Assembly (NCBI RefSeq): GCF_035222275.1
Contig: NC_085885.1
Location: 3,038,001-3,102,000, forward strand
From: Podospora bellae-mahoneyi
Taxonomy: Eukaryota; Ascomycota; Sordariomycetes; Sordariales; Podosporaceae
Length of the DNA: 64,000 bases
Direction: 5' to 3'
The notes below the pieces were generated by a model. That model was not told where the DNA came from, did no database searches, and saw only the letters and a list, made by a program, of their open reading frames with translations. Below, piece after piece: positions 10,549 to 20,218 of the stretch; positions within the stretch are counted from its first letter, which is position 1; every line of letters starts with the position of its first letter. The translations under genes and the position numbers were made by a program.

Positions 10549-11339
10549 TAAAGGGAAGGGTTGGCATGGCAACGGCTTAGGACCCACTTACCCCTGAATC
10601 TTCCCCCTGCGATTATTCAGAATACGCAACACTTTAATGTAGAATTTAATAAATCAAAACGCGGGGGACTATGTGCGTTGTTAAAGATGGTTTTTTTTTC
10701 GGGAGGGGGAGTGGGTGTTGGATATCCGTATCTAGCTTTTGAGCTGTATTAATAAATCAACTCTTAATAGAAAAAAGAAAGGTAAAATATGGAGTTCAAC
10801 TCGAACATATACACCTCCTAAATCCAAAAAAAATCAGCAACAGACTTCCCCTCGAGCTTACATAACATCCTTGCAATTAGGCTGTCGATAAAAAATTGCG
10901 AAAGATGAACATGACCACGCCTCGAACTGAGGACCTCATTAGTTGCGGGCACTAGTAAGAACCAACAAGATCTATACATGGATATGAGGGATACGCTGAG
11001 TGCGAACAACCTACGCGCTGCCATTTACACCACATGGGAGAACTCATGTTCTTGCTTGAGTTTCACCTGCGGTTTGGCAGGCTATAAACCTCCTCCTGAG
11101 CCTCAGCCTGTCTTAGGTTCTTCGACTCCTTTCCAACTCGTGAAAAAGGTCAACAAAACTACCAATTGCGCCCCGCTTTCCCCATGGTTCGTTCGATGTG
11201 GTCTTCGACATAGCGAATCCTTCCCCGCGACTGCACTCTCCGCAGTCAACCCACGAATCTCAGGGTGGGTTTCAGATCCACCAAGATGGAACGTATCCAA
11301 TTCCATTCCGTTATCCAATGACCCACCACTTACTCGATC
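10549..11339. other. AT-richer intergenic gap with tRNA-like fragment
   Basis: This gap follows the decayed gene and precedes the convergent end of the ankyrin STAND gene. It is AT-rich around 10620-10900. On the minus strand near 10905-10950 there is a GAGGTCC(T)CAGTTCGAGG stretch resembling the anticodon-to-T-arm part of a tRNA, but no full cloverleaf can be drawn. I find no supportable gene. Confidence 0.4.
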
Positions 11340-14300
11340 CTACTCCAACAGATCTTCACCAACCCAAAGCAACTCCTCCTGAAAAACCGGATCGATGACT
11401 TCCTCCTCGTCACTTGACCCCGAACCCTCCTTAACCTCAACTTCGACCACCGCCTTCTCCAAAAGCCCAACCTTCAACGCAATCCGATTCTTAACAACCC
11501 CCCACTTCGACATGCGTTTCAAAGGCTGATCAAATCCAGGTATAGACTCGACATTATCCGCCACGAAATCCTCATCTTCCTCTTCCTCCACCTCGTCATC
11601 CTCCTCCTCATGCTCATCCTCCTCCCCATCCTCCGCACCCTTCTTCTTCTCATCCTCCACACTATCCCTCACCCAATCAGCCCAATAGCCCGCATGGTGC
11701 CCCTTCATCCTCTGAACATCAACCTCCTCCCACGTAGCTCCGTTTCTGAGCAAATACCTCACAATCTCCCGATGACCTACAAAAACAGCAGCATACAACG
11801 GACTGAAAAACCACCCACCCCTCAAGTTCACATTCGCCCCTCTGCTCACCAGCATTTCCACCGTCTCTAGCTCCCCCGTCTGACAGGCCGCCTGCAAAGC
11901 AGTGTGGTATTTCCCACCCGTGGCATCAATCTCAGCACCACGGTTAAGCAGCATGGCAATAACCCACTTCGAAGCCCTAGACGCACAAGCAGCCTGGAGC
12001 GGCGTCCCGTATCTGCTCCCCCTGGCGTTGGGATCCGCACCTCTCCCCAGAAGTAGATCCACCGCCTCGACCTTGCCATGAAGAATAGCCGCGTGGAGAG
12101 CCGTGCCTAAGTGCCCTGCCTTGGTGCAGACGTCTGCCCCCTTCCTGAGGAGGAGACGCCAACTCTCCGGCTCCCCTTGCGACACGGACGCTATCAGCGG
12201 TGTGCCCCACCGTCCAGAAGCGCGACCCGGGTTCACCTCGGCCCCAGCCTTGACCAGCTTCCTGACAGCGTACCACGAATTCCGAAGCGCCGCGGCCTGG
12301 AGCGCGGTGCCACGGACCGTCGAAACGGGTTCGTTCAGATCAACCCCCAGCTTCATCACCTTGTCAAAGATCTTTTGCCCCTTATCGATGCTCTCGATGG
12401 CGGCGAATAGCGCGTTTGGGTACAGTTCGTTACCCAGCTTTGCGTCGGCACCCTTCTCCATCAGGTAGTCAAATGTGCCCTCCTGATAGGTGACAGCCGC
12501 GGCGTTGAGAGCGGTGCCATAATGACCAGCTACTTTGTTGACTTCGGCTCCAGCCTCGACAAAGTACTGCTCATCTTCGCGCTCCATCCAGACGCAGTGC
12601 TGCAGTCCATTGCCGAAGCGTCCATAGGCAAGGTTGACATCAAAGTCGTGGTAGTTGATCATCTGATGGAGCAGCGTCGAGCAAGATCCCCAGGTATCAT
12701 CCTTACCGGGATATCCAATTGCCGCGCCGCCAGCACACCCAAACATACCCCCAAGGAGATCATTCCGAGCGCCATGCCTATACAGGATCCTGATGATGAC
12801 GTAGGCGCCCCGGCTGTATGCTGCTTGCAAAGCAGTGCCGTATTGCCCACCTTGTATGTTTGGATCGGCGCCCTTGTCAAGCAAGGTTTCCAACTTCTTG
12901 TCGTCGTAGTGATATGCGGCGACCTGAAGAGCAGTGCCCCATACTCCGCCCACAGCATTGACATCGGCACCTTGTTCAATAAGGTACAGAGCCACTTTAT
13001 CATCAGACTGGAAGCCCACGGCGCAGGGAAGCGGGTAACCCCAACCGCCGGCTCTTTCATTGACATTTGCACCATGCTCAACCAGAAGTTCGATAAGCTC
13101 CACGTCCACTCCGTCATGGCGGAGCGCAGCCAGCAACGGACTGGTGTACCAGGAACCCTTGATGACTTCGGTGGTTGCCCCAGCCGCGAGGAGGCTTCGC
13201 ACCACTTCAAGATGACCTTGGGAGCACGCGGCCATCAGAGCCGTGGTGAAAATGCCACCCTTTTCGTTGGCGTCGCTCCCTAGCTTGAGGAGTAGGTCAA
13301 CGGTGGTGGAGTGACCACGAAGTGATGCTACCTGGAGTGCCGATTTGAAAGGAGGCTTTGGCGCGTCTTGTCCCAAATCCACCGAAAGATGAGCCCCAGC
13401 CCCGACGAGCCTCGTAATTAGGTCATCCTTCCCATGCCAAGCAGCAGACTGCAGGGCTGTGATGGGCCCCTTATCAAGCCCATCGTCAATACTCCCGGTG
13501 AGATCTGAATAATCGCTAGCAAGATTGACATCCGCTCCAGCCTCAAGCAAGAAGTTGAAGATGGCATCACTCTCCAGCTCGACCGCCGCCTGAAGAGCGG
13601 TGATGAGCAAGCCAGCTTTGAGATTCACATTAGCCCCGCGTTCCACCAGAATCTTGACCAGATCAAATCTGTCACGCTTCACGGCGAAAAGGAGTGGAAA
13701 CCCGTGGCTTCCACTTTCCTCATCGGTCACGACGCTTGGATCCGCTCCCGCATCCAATAGAGCCGTGACGATATCTTCACAGATGGACTTGGCATTGAGA
13801 GCAGCAGAGAGGGGAGCACCGTATCGACCGTTGTTGGTTTCGCTTGGACTCGCCCCCAGTTGAAGCAACTGCTTGACCACGTGCATTTTACCATTCGAGG
13901 CAGCAGCTTCCAGCGGTGTGCACGAGATGGGCTTGTTAAGAACCGTACCGAGCAGAGCCAGATCCACCCCTTGTTCCGCGAGAAAGGCCACCGTATCTGA
14001 ATGTCCGAAATATGCTGCAGTCACAAGAGCATTCCCCGCATCTGTTGTGGCCCCCTTTTCTAGACCGAGATCGTAGAGAGCCTCGATCACGGCGTTGTGG
14101 CCGTTGGCCGCAGCACGGACAACCGCCGTGGCTTCATTGTCACCAGTGTTGATGTCGATACCCGCTTTGGCAAGCAATTTGACGCAGTCGACATGACCAC
14201 CATACGCTGCCAGCTCGAGGGGGCTGCCGTACTCTGGATGGGTTACGCTGAGGTCCGCCCCAGCACTGATGAGTCGCTGCAAAACCCCCAGATGCCCCCT

Positions 14301-17300
14301 GAAGCTGGCTACGTGTATGGCACTGCCATATTTGCAGGTCGACCATTCATTGACATCTGCCCCAAGACCCAGCAACAGGTTGATAGTACTGATATTTCCT
14401 GCGCAGCACGCTTGGTACAGAGCACCGCAGTCCTCGACTGGGTAGCCTAACTCGACTAAGTTCTCGATGCACTCATCCATACCGTTGGAGGCAGCCATGG
14501 CGAGGGGTCCAGTGTTCCTGCGAGCAGGGCTGCTGACCTTTACACCATTAAGATGCTCCAGTATCAGCTGAACAATCTGGACGTTCTTGCCAGCAATGGC
14601 TGATGTGAGAGGCGAGGAATACAAGCCTCCCTGTCCACATGGGTTTGCACCAGCTTGTAACAAAACCTCAACAACCTTCCGATGGCCCTTCTCAGCAGCG
14701 GCAGCCAGTGGAGTTCCATACCGTTTACAAGGGATGGCGTGCTTGGCTCCTTTATCGAGAAGTAAGCGGACGACGTCGGCGTGCCCTGCAAGGGCTGCTG
14801 CTTGAAGTGGGCTCCGGTCCTTTCGTCGTCTAGCATCTAGGTCGATGTTTTGTTGCAGAAGAACCTCGACAACAGCGGCATGACCCATAGCTGCTGCATC
14901 GTAAAGTGCTTCGCCAAGGTCAAGCTCAGCCATCTTTTCCGCTGGGTGCGGTACCGGGCCGTTCGCTTGTAGCTCGTCTCTCGAGGCCGTTGCAAACTTC
15001 AGAATGACCTTGACAACGCCAGCGTGTCCACGAGAAACCGCAGCTTTGAATGGCCCAAGCAATTGTTCAGCTTCAACCCCAGCCTCCAGAAGTTGCTGTG
15101 CCGCGCCAGCCAGACCATACCAAGCCGCATAGGCCAACGGTGTCCTTGATGACACGCCAGAGAGCGCTTTGTCAGATTTTGCACGGCGCTGGTACTGTTC
15201 CCAGGTCACAAAATTCCTGCGCGAGCCATTTGTCAAGTGGAAGAATCGCATCGTCAGATCCAAGACATCTTCGTCCGGTTCGTCGTCTTGCTCGCTGTAC
15301 TTGGCATGCAAACCCCAGGCGCTGGCAGCATAAGGCAAAAACTTGTACTCCTGAAGCTGGTCGGAGTCAGGCGATAATGGCTTTGCGAAATCGTCGTAGC
15401 AAAGATATGTCAGACACACAGATGCCAAAGTCGACTCGGTCTCGTACTTGGCAACACAGAATAGAGGTTTTGTCTTGCATATGTCTTCTGATACCAGAAA
15501 CTCCTTCACCGAGAAATGTGCCAAGGACACAAACCTGTCTGGTGATACAGTGACCAAGCCACCCAACAACTCAAGCATGTCCTCGGGGTCGGTGTCCACG
15601 GCATTAAAATCCATAGATTCCTCTCCATTGTCTGGCTCAATCGAGATCGCTTCGGCCAGCTCCTCAAGTGAGAGGTTTCTGATGCCGCGTACCAACCAAG
15701 CAAGTATTTTCTGGACAATCTCCACATCCTCCGGGTGTTCGTCTTCTATACGCTGAAGAATCCGGATGTATGTTTCCTGCAGCGTGCGCGGGAGGTTGGT
15801 CAGAGCAGAGCGGATAGCTTTGTCGTTTCGCAACTTGCATAAGGCATCGATCTGGCACCGCACCCACTGAAACATGCCTTTTGATCCGGTCACCAGGCTT
15901 TCCACAATAACGCTTTGCAACTCTGGATCCCTCAGTTTCAATTTCCTTTGCTTGATCCTTGATGCAACTTCTCCCTCCACAAAGTTTTGAATGTCGTCTG
16001 CGACATCAGACTGCTCGATGGACGTGGCTGGCAGGCCTTGGAATGCCCGCGCAATTGGGAGCTCGTTCCGACTTGTTACTAGAATCTTCAGCCTGGGGCA
16101 CTGCTCATGGAGGCTCCGTAATGCGTCGGTGAGAGTCTCCCATGACGAAGGACTGGTCTCGTCCAAGGCATCGATGACAATGATGACTGTCTCGAAGTGG
16201 TCACTCATAAAAGTGTTAAATTCTGCAAGAAGCTCGTCAAACTCGGCCGTAAATGTAGGTGCCAGTCTAAGCTGCTCAAGAAAGAAGTCTTGGAGGTTTT
16301 CGAAGACTCCGCTGTTCTGTTTTGCCAACATGGCCAGGATTGTGCTGAGAATCTTGGCTGGATCCTGTTTCTGCGAGTCTTTGTAATCGCAGTAGAAGTA
16401 AGCGAGCCCAGTGTTTTGATCTTGCACCTTTTCTTGCAGGTAGTTGATGATGCTCGATGATAGGATGGTTTTGCCCGCTCCGGCTAGAGTCCCACATTAG
16501 CCCAGGTTCAAAGAGAAAGGAATGGTGGACTGGACGTACGAATGGCGTGCAGCCACAGAAAGCTGTTGTCCTCTCTGAGCCACCGTTGAAACTGATGGCC
16601 GTGCAAAAACCAGGTACCAGAGCTTGCATGACGAAGACTTGTTGCCGCCTTGTGATTTGTAGCGACATTGGCCGGGGCCAGCCACTCATGCACTTTGGCT
16701 GTGCTCTCTGCGTCGACATAGTTTGCAATCAACCTCTGACTTCGTTCAGCCTTTGCCCAACGTTCGCCGGCCAAAGTGCGTTCCTTGCTAGCCAGCTCTT
16801 TCTCGGCCAGCCCAGCCTCGGACTCGACGGCCTCCACATTTTTGGATATGCGGTCTTTGATACCGTCAAAATCGACACTGAAGGGCTTCCAGAGAACCCT
16901 CAATGCAGTGGCTAAGCCAACCGCTTGCGTTAACCTCTTGATGCCCTGGCATTTTTCCTTGCCCACGCGGAAGATTTGTTTGGCTCGCACACAGAACTCG
17001 AAGATCGCGATATAAATGTCGACCATAGGCACCTTAATATTCTCGTTATCTGGGTACAATGTCGGGTAGCGTTCGAGGCGGCTGAGAATGGTCCCAATAT
17101 TTTCCAACATCAGGGCCAACTTCTCAAAATACTCGCCAAACTCGCGGGCCAGGTCTAGGACGATGCGGAGACTGCCCCATAATGGGCAAAGAATGTCGCT
17201 GCCATTGGCAAGGATGCTGAGACCATTGCCGTAGGTTTCGAGGCCATTGATGAAGGGGATCAGGGCTTCGCCAACTCGGCGTGACTTTGACTGCTGCTTG

Positions 17301-17452
17301 TGGGTAGCACCAATGGCCTTGAGCTCTTCTATCAATGTCTTGGCGGCAACCGAGGTGTCGAATAATCGGCGCTCATCAGTGGTCAAGTCTGCGGTAAAAT
17401 GATTGATGCAGTCTGCGTCGAGCGATCTGAGGGAAATGATGTTGACGGTCAT
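11340..17452 (-). CDS. Giant NACHT/ankyrin-repeat STAND protein
   Basis: Two exons read leftward, 17452-16540 and 16483-11340; the 56-nt intron (GTACGT donor, CTAG acceptor) splits the Walker A region and restores HAIPGAGKT. The product is about 2,018 residues. The first in-frame ATG (17452, MTVNIISL) was chosen over upstream non-ATG codons. The N-terminal ~60-200 region (CPLWGSLRIVLDLAREFGEY) resembles the helical DUF7708-type domain of fungal STAND proteins. NACHT follows: Walker A Gly306-Thr310, Walker B VIIVIDALDE (~401-410), KILVTSRNE. From ~750 to ~1840 come roughly thirty ankyrin repeats (patterns such as TPLAAAAEKGHRKVVEVLL). The C-terminus has a strongly acidic Glu/Asp tract (encoded near 11570-11640) and ends GEDLLE. 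Known relatives are signal-sensing NTPases; the ligand and output are unknown. It lies next to other recognition genes, supporting a role in self/non-self sensing. Confidence 0.9.
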
Positions 17453-17776
17453 GATGTTGCCAGTTGCTGCTGTCCCGTACTTGTTGAAAACATTAGGGGA
17501 GAGGTGGAAGGAGCCCAACGAGAGATGCTATCGATAAGGGGCTCCTCCCTCCCTGTAATCCGACTGATCCAATGAAATTTCAGACATGTTAGCTAGCTTT
17601 AGGCATCTGCGCCTCAAAATGAGGCACTTGCTCCTTCTCAGCCCCACCAGCATTTGCCTGTTTAGTGAGTTTGCATATGGATCTAACCGCCTCCAGGTTT
17701 GAAGTCACGAAACACATGCTCACACGAGGCGCGCAAGATGGACGAACCAAAAATGTAATAAATTGTTTCTGTGCCC

Positions 17777-18292
17777 CTAGTTTGACAACGAATTGAGCTC
17801 TCCTCCTGCTTTGTAAAGCAGGTAGAAACAGCTGAGATTGCCGATCCACCAAGTGATACCACGGATCTGACTCCACTGTGGGTGGTCTATGAGGATGTAC
17901 ACAGCGCCGTACGCCACGCGTGCAATTGTGTAGGTCAACCCGGCACGGTTGATCAGGGTTCTGTCAACACCAGCGGCAGTAGCTAAGCACACGGCGCCAG
18001 CAAAGAAAGCATAGTTCTCGACGGCATTTGCGTGGGCCGACTCGTTGCGTTTGAGCATATCGAGTTGTTTCTGTGTGATCTTGCCCGAGGCAACGGCAGC
18101 GTCCCCGTACTTGGCAAGATCATAGCGGGGCGACACATTGTGATCGATGCCGTACCACTGTTTGAGCGTGCGTGAAGACAGAAGGCCGTACGCAAAGAAG
18201 AAGTGCAAGCCCAGGAAAAAGGGCGCGTAATTCGGTATGATGACAGTAAGCGGGGCAGCCCGAAGGCCGAGGGCAACACTGAGAGATACCAT
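17777..18292 (-). CDS. MAPEG-family membrane protein
   Basis: A single-exon frame of 171 residues starting MVSLSVALGLRAAP. It has four hydrophobic segments (about 14-36, 88-108, 114-136 and 145-162) and the family signature KRNESAHANAVENYAFFAG, matching the R-x2-x-A-x2-N-x3-E-N core of membrane-associated proteins in eicosanoid and glutathione metabolism. Such proteins sit in the endoplasmic reticulum and often conjugate or reduce with glutathione; the exact substrate here cannot be told. The ATG at 18292 was chosen because upstream sequence in the frame lacks hydrophobic or conserved character and this start places helix 1 normally. It is divergent from the PEBP-like gene at 19207 with a 914-bp gap. 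Confidence 0.88.
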   Translation of the reverse strand: MVSLSVALGLRAAPLTVIIPNYAPFFLGLHFFFAYGLLSSRTLKQWYGIDHNVSPRYDLAKYGDAAVASGKITQKQLDMLKRNESAHANAVENYAFFAGAVCLATAAGVDRTLINRAGLTYTIARVAYGAVYILIDHPQWSQIRGITWWIGNLSCFYLLYKAGGELNSLSN

Positions 18293-19206
18293 GGCGACTG
18301 GAGAAACTTTGAAGCATTTGTTGTCTGCGCAGTGATGCTGAGCTCTAGAATGGGACCACAGCGGCTTTATACAGGTCACGCTTTCAGCTGTGCCGCCCGC
18401 ACAGTGTTCTGCGTGCCGGACTCTTTTCTTTCAGCACAGTGCTGCACTGCTGGCTGGCGGAATTACGGCGGAAACACAAACAAAGGATTCTGGTTGACTG
18501 TTGACCTGTTAGCGAGAATTGAACGAAAAACACAACAGCAGATACCGTTTTTCGAGGACCGGAACAACCAGGACAGTTTCCCTCGGCAATGTGAGGCTTT
18601 CTGTTAGCTCGGACTGTAAGTCTTCAAAATTGGCTATGGCTGGTCAGGTGCAGGAGCTATTCTGAAAAAACACAAGTCCTGGCTAGAAACAGGATTTCCT
18701 GTGGTTTTTTTTAGGATTTCTACTTGAATTAAACCATGTTCAATGGGGTGGGAGAAAGCACCCCGCACCCCGCACCCCGCACCGTTGGACCTCCGCCGTC
18801 GAGTTGCGGATAACGGCTGCCAAGATCCGGTCCGCATCCGGTAGACCCACATCTCCGCCGCTGGCGTCAACGGCCGCCACCGTTGACAAGGACTCGGTCA
18901 AAAAGGACCGACAAACAGAGGCAAAAGAAGATTGCCAAGCGAAATCAGGTTTCCACTCACATGCTCGGAGCCTTCTCCGATCGAGTCTCCATCTGTGCGA
19001 TCACACCGGCGTCATATACACAGACGCACACGGCAGATTTGCATCATCCCCGCTTAATTAGTCAACCTTGACCATCCCGTGTCTTATGCCTATATCACCC
19101 TGAGATCTCACCATGGTCTGCAGCCCATCAGCATCGTCGTTTCTCAACGTTCCGTCTTTGACATCTGAACCACATATAGCCAACCAAACACCTCGCAGCC
19201 ACCACA
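18293..19206. promoter_or_regulatory. Divergent intergenic region, MAPEG and PEBP-like genes
   Basis: No supportable gene lies here. The most visible element is a 7-bp GCACCCC tandem array (3.7 copies) at 18758-18783. CACCCC/CCCCG-type strings can bind C2H2 zinc-finger regulators in fungi, but no specific factor can be named from sequence alone. Confidence 0.4.
18758..18783. repeat. GCACCCC minisatellite, 3.7 copies
   Basis: Three perfect GCACCCC units followed by GCACC. It is a short direct repeat in the divergent promoter region between 18292 and 19207. Confidence 0.8.
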
Positions 19207-19950
19207 ATGCGCAACCCCCCCGAAAGCATCAACCACCTCCTCGACACCCTCACCAACAACCCCTCCTCCCCCTCCCTCCGCATCCACTTCCCCACCGAAA
19301 CTGTCTCCTCCCCAGGCCAGCACCTCTCCACCACCGCCTCCGCAACCCCCCCTTCCTTCTCCGTCTCGGCCTCGGCCCTCCACAACCTCAAATTCCCCAA
19401 CAACGACCTCTCCCCCGTCTCCTCCCACACCTCCGACCCTGACGACGACGCAAACAAACCCTCCACCTCCGCCAAAAATGAAAACCAACCTGACATAAAC
19501 CCCCTCACCATCCCCCGCTTCCTAATCACCACCCTCGACCTCGACCCCCCCTTCCCTTCTTTTCCAGTCCTGGGCCCAGTCCTCCACGGCATGCAGGCCG
19601 ACCTGGCATTGTCGACCTCTTTCACGGGCGAGGATGACATTGACACAGACAAGCAGTTTATCCCTCTGGAGCGGGACACTAGGTTCAACCTAGGTGAGGA
19701 TGACATAGGGGAAGTGGCGCGGTACATGGGCCCTTCCCCGCCGGGGTGGAGCGAGCCGCATCGCTATGTTTGTCTGATGTGGCAGCAGCCCGAGGGGGTG
19801 ACTGGAGACAAAATCAGGGAGGAGATGGGGTGGGGGGGCGCGAGGGATGGGAAGATTGGGGCGTGGGAGAGGGTGAGGTTTGATCAGGGGGGTTTCGAGG
19901 AGAGGTTTGGGTTGGGGGAGGTGGTGGCGGGGAATTATTTTGTTTGTTGA
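19207..19950 (+). CDS. Phosphatidylethanolamine-binding protein (PEBP/TFS1-like)
   Basis: A single-exon frame of 247 residues beginning MRNPPESINHLLDTL. The PEBP fold is indicated by the first conserved region (TLDLDPPFPSFPVLGPVLHG, about residues 107-126), the second (YMGPSPPGWSEPHRYVCLMW, about 177-196) and the C-terminal GEVVAGNYFV. In the family these form an anion/phospholipid pocket; yeast TFS1 inhibits carboxypeptidase Y and Ras-GAP. A Ser/Thr/Pro-rich stretch (about 45-90) looks like a disordered insertion. No signal peptide is seen, so it is probably cytosolic. It converges on the FAD monooxygenase gene, with 268 bp between stops. Confidence 0.85.
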   Translation: MRNPPESINHLLDTLTNNPSSPSLRIHFPTETVSSPGQHLSTTASATPPSFSVSASALHNLKFPNNDLSPVSSHTSDPDDDANKPSTSAKNENQPDINPLTIPRFLITTLDLDPPFPSFPVLGPVLHGMQADLALSTSFTGEDDIDTDKQFIPLERDTRFNLGEDDIGEVARYMGPSPPGWSEPHRYVCLMWQQPEGVTGDKIREEMGWGGARDGKIGAWERVRFDQGGFEERFGLGEVVAGNYFVC

Positions 19951-20218
19951 TCTGGTTGGATAACTTCCAAGGTAGATTGGAATCGGTTTTTCTGGGTCTT
20001 TCTTAGGATGGGCTATTGGATTGGGTTGGCGTTGGAAAATGATAGTTTGTTCGCGTTCATAATCTGCTTGAGCAGTTACTGCCACTCATTCCTCCACAGG
20101 CACCTGCACCAGACTCTGCCCGTTTTCCGTTCAAGTCGTGATCTTCCCGACCATAGCCACCACTGTCAAACAACCGTCTTCCCTCACCTTCAAAGTCTCC
20201 CAAGACATCTCAGTGTCC

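Noticed and set aside
12522-13283. 253-codon open frame on the plus strand
   Set aside because: Antisense shadow of ankyrin repeats.
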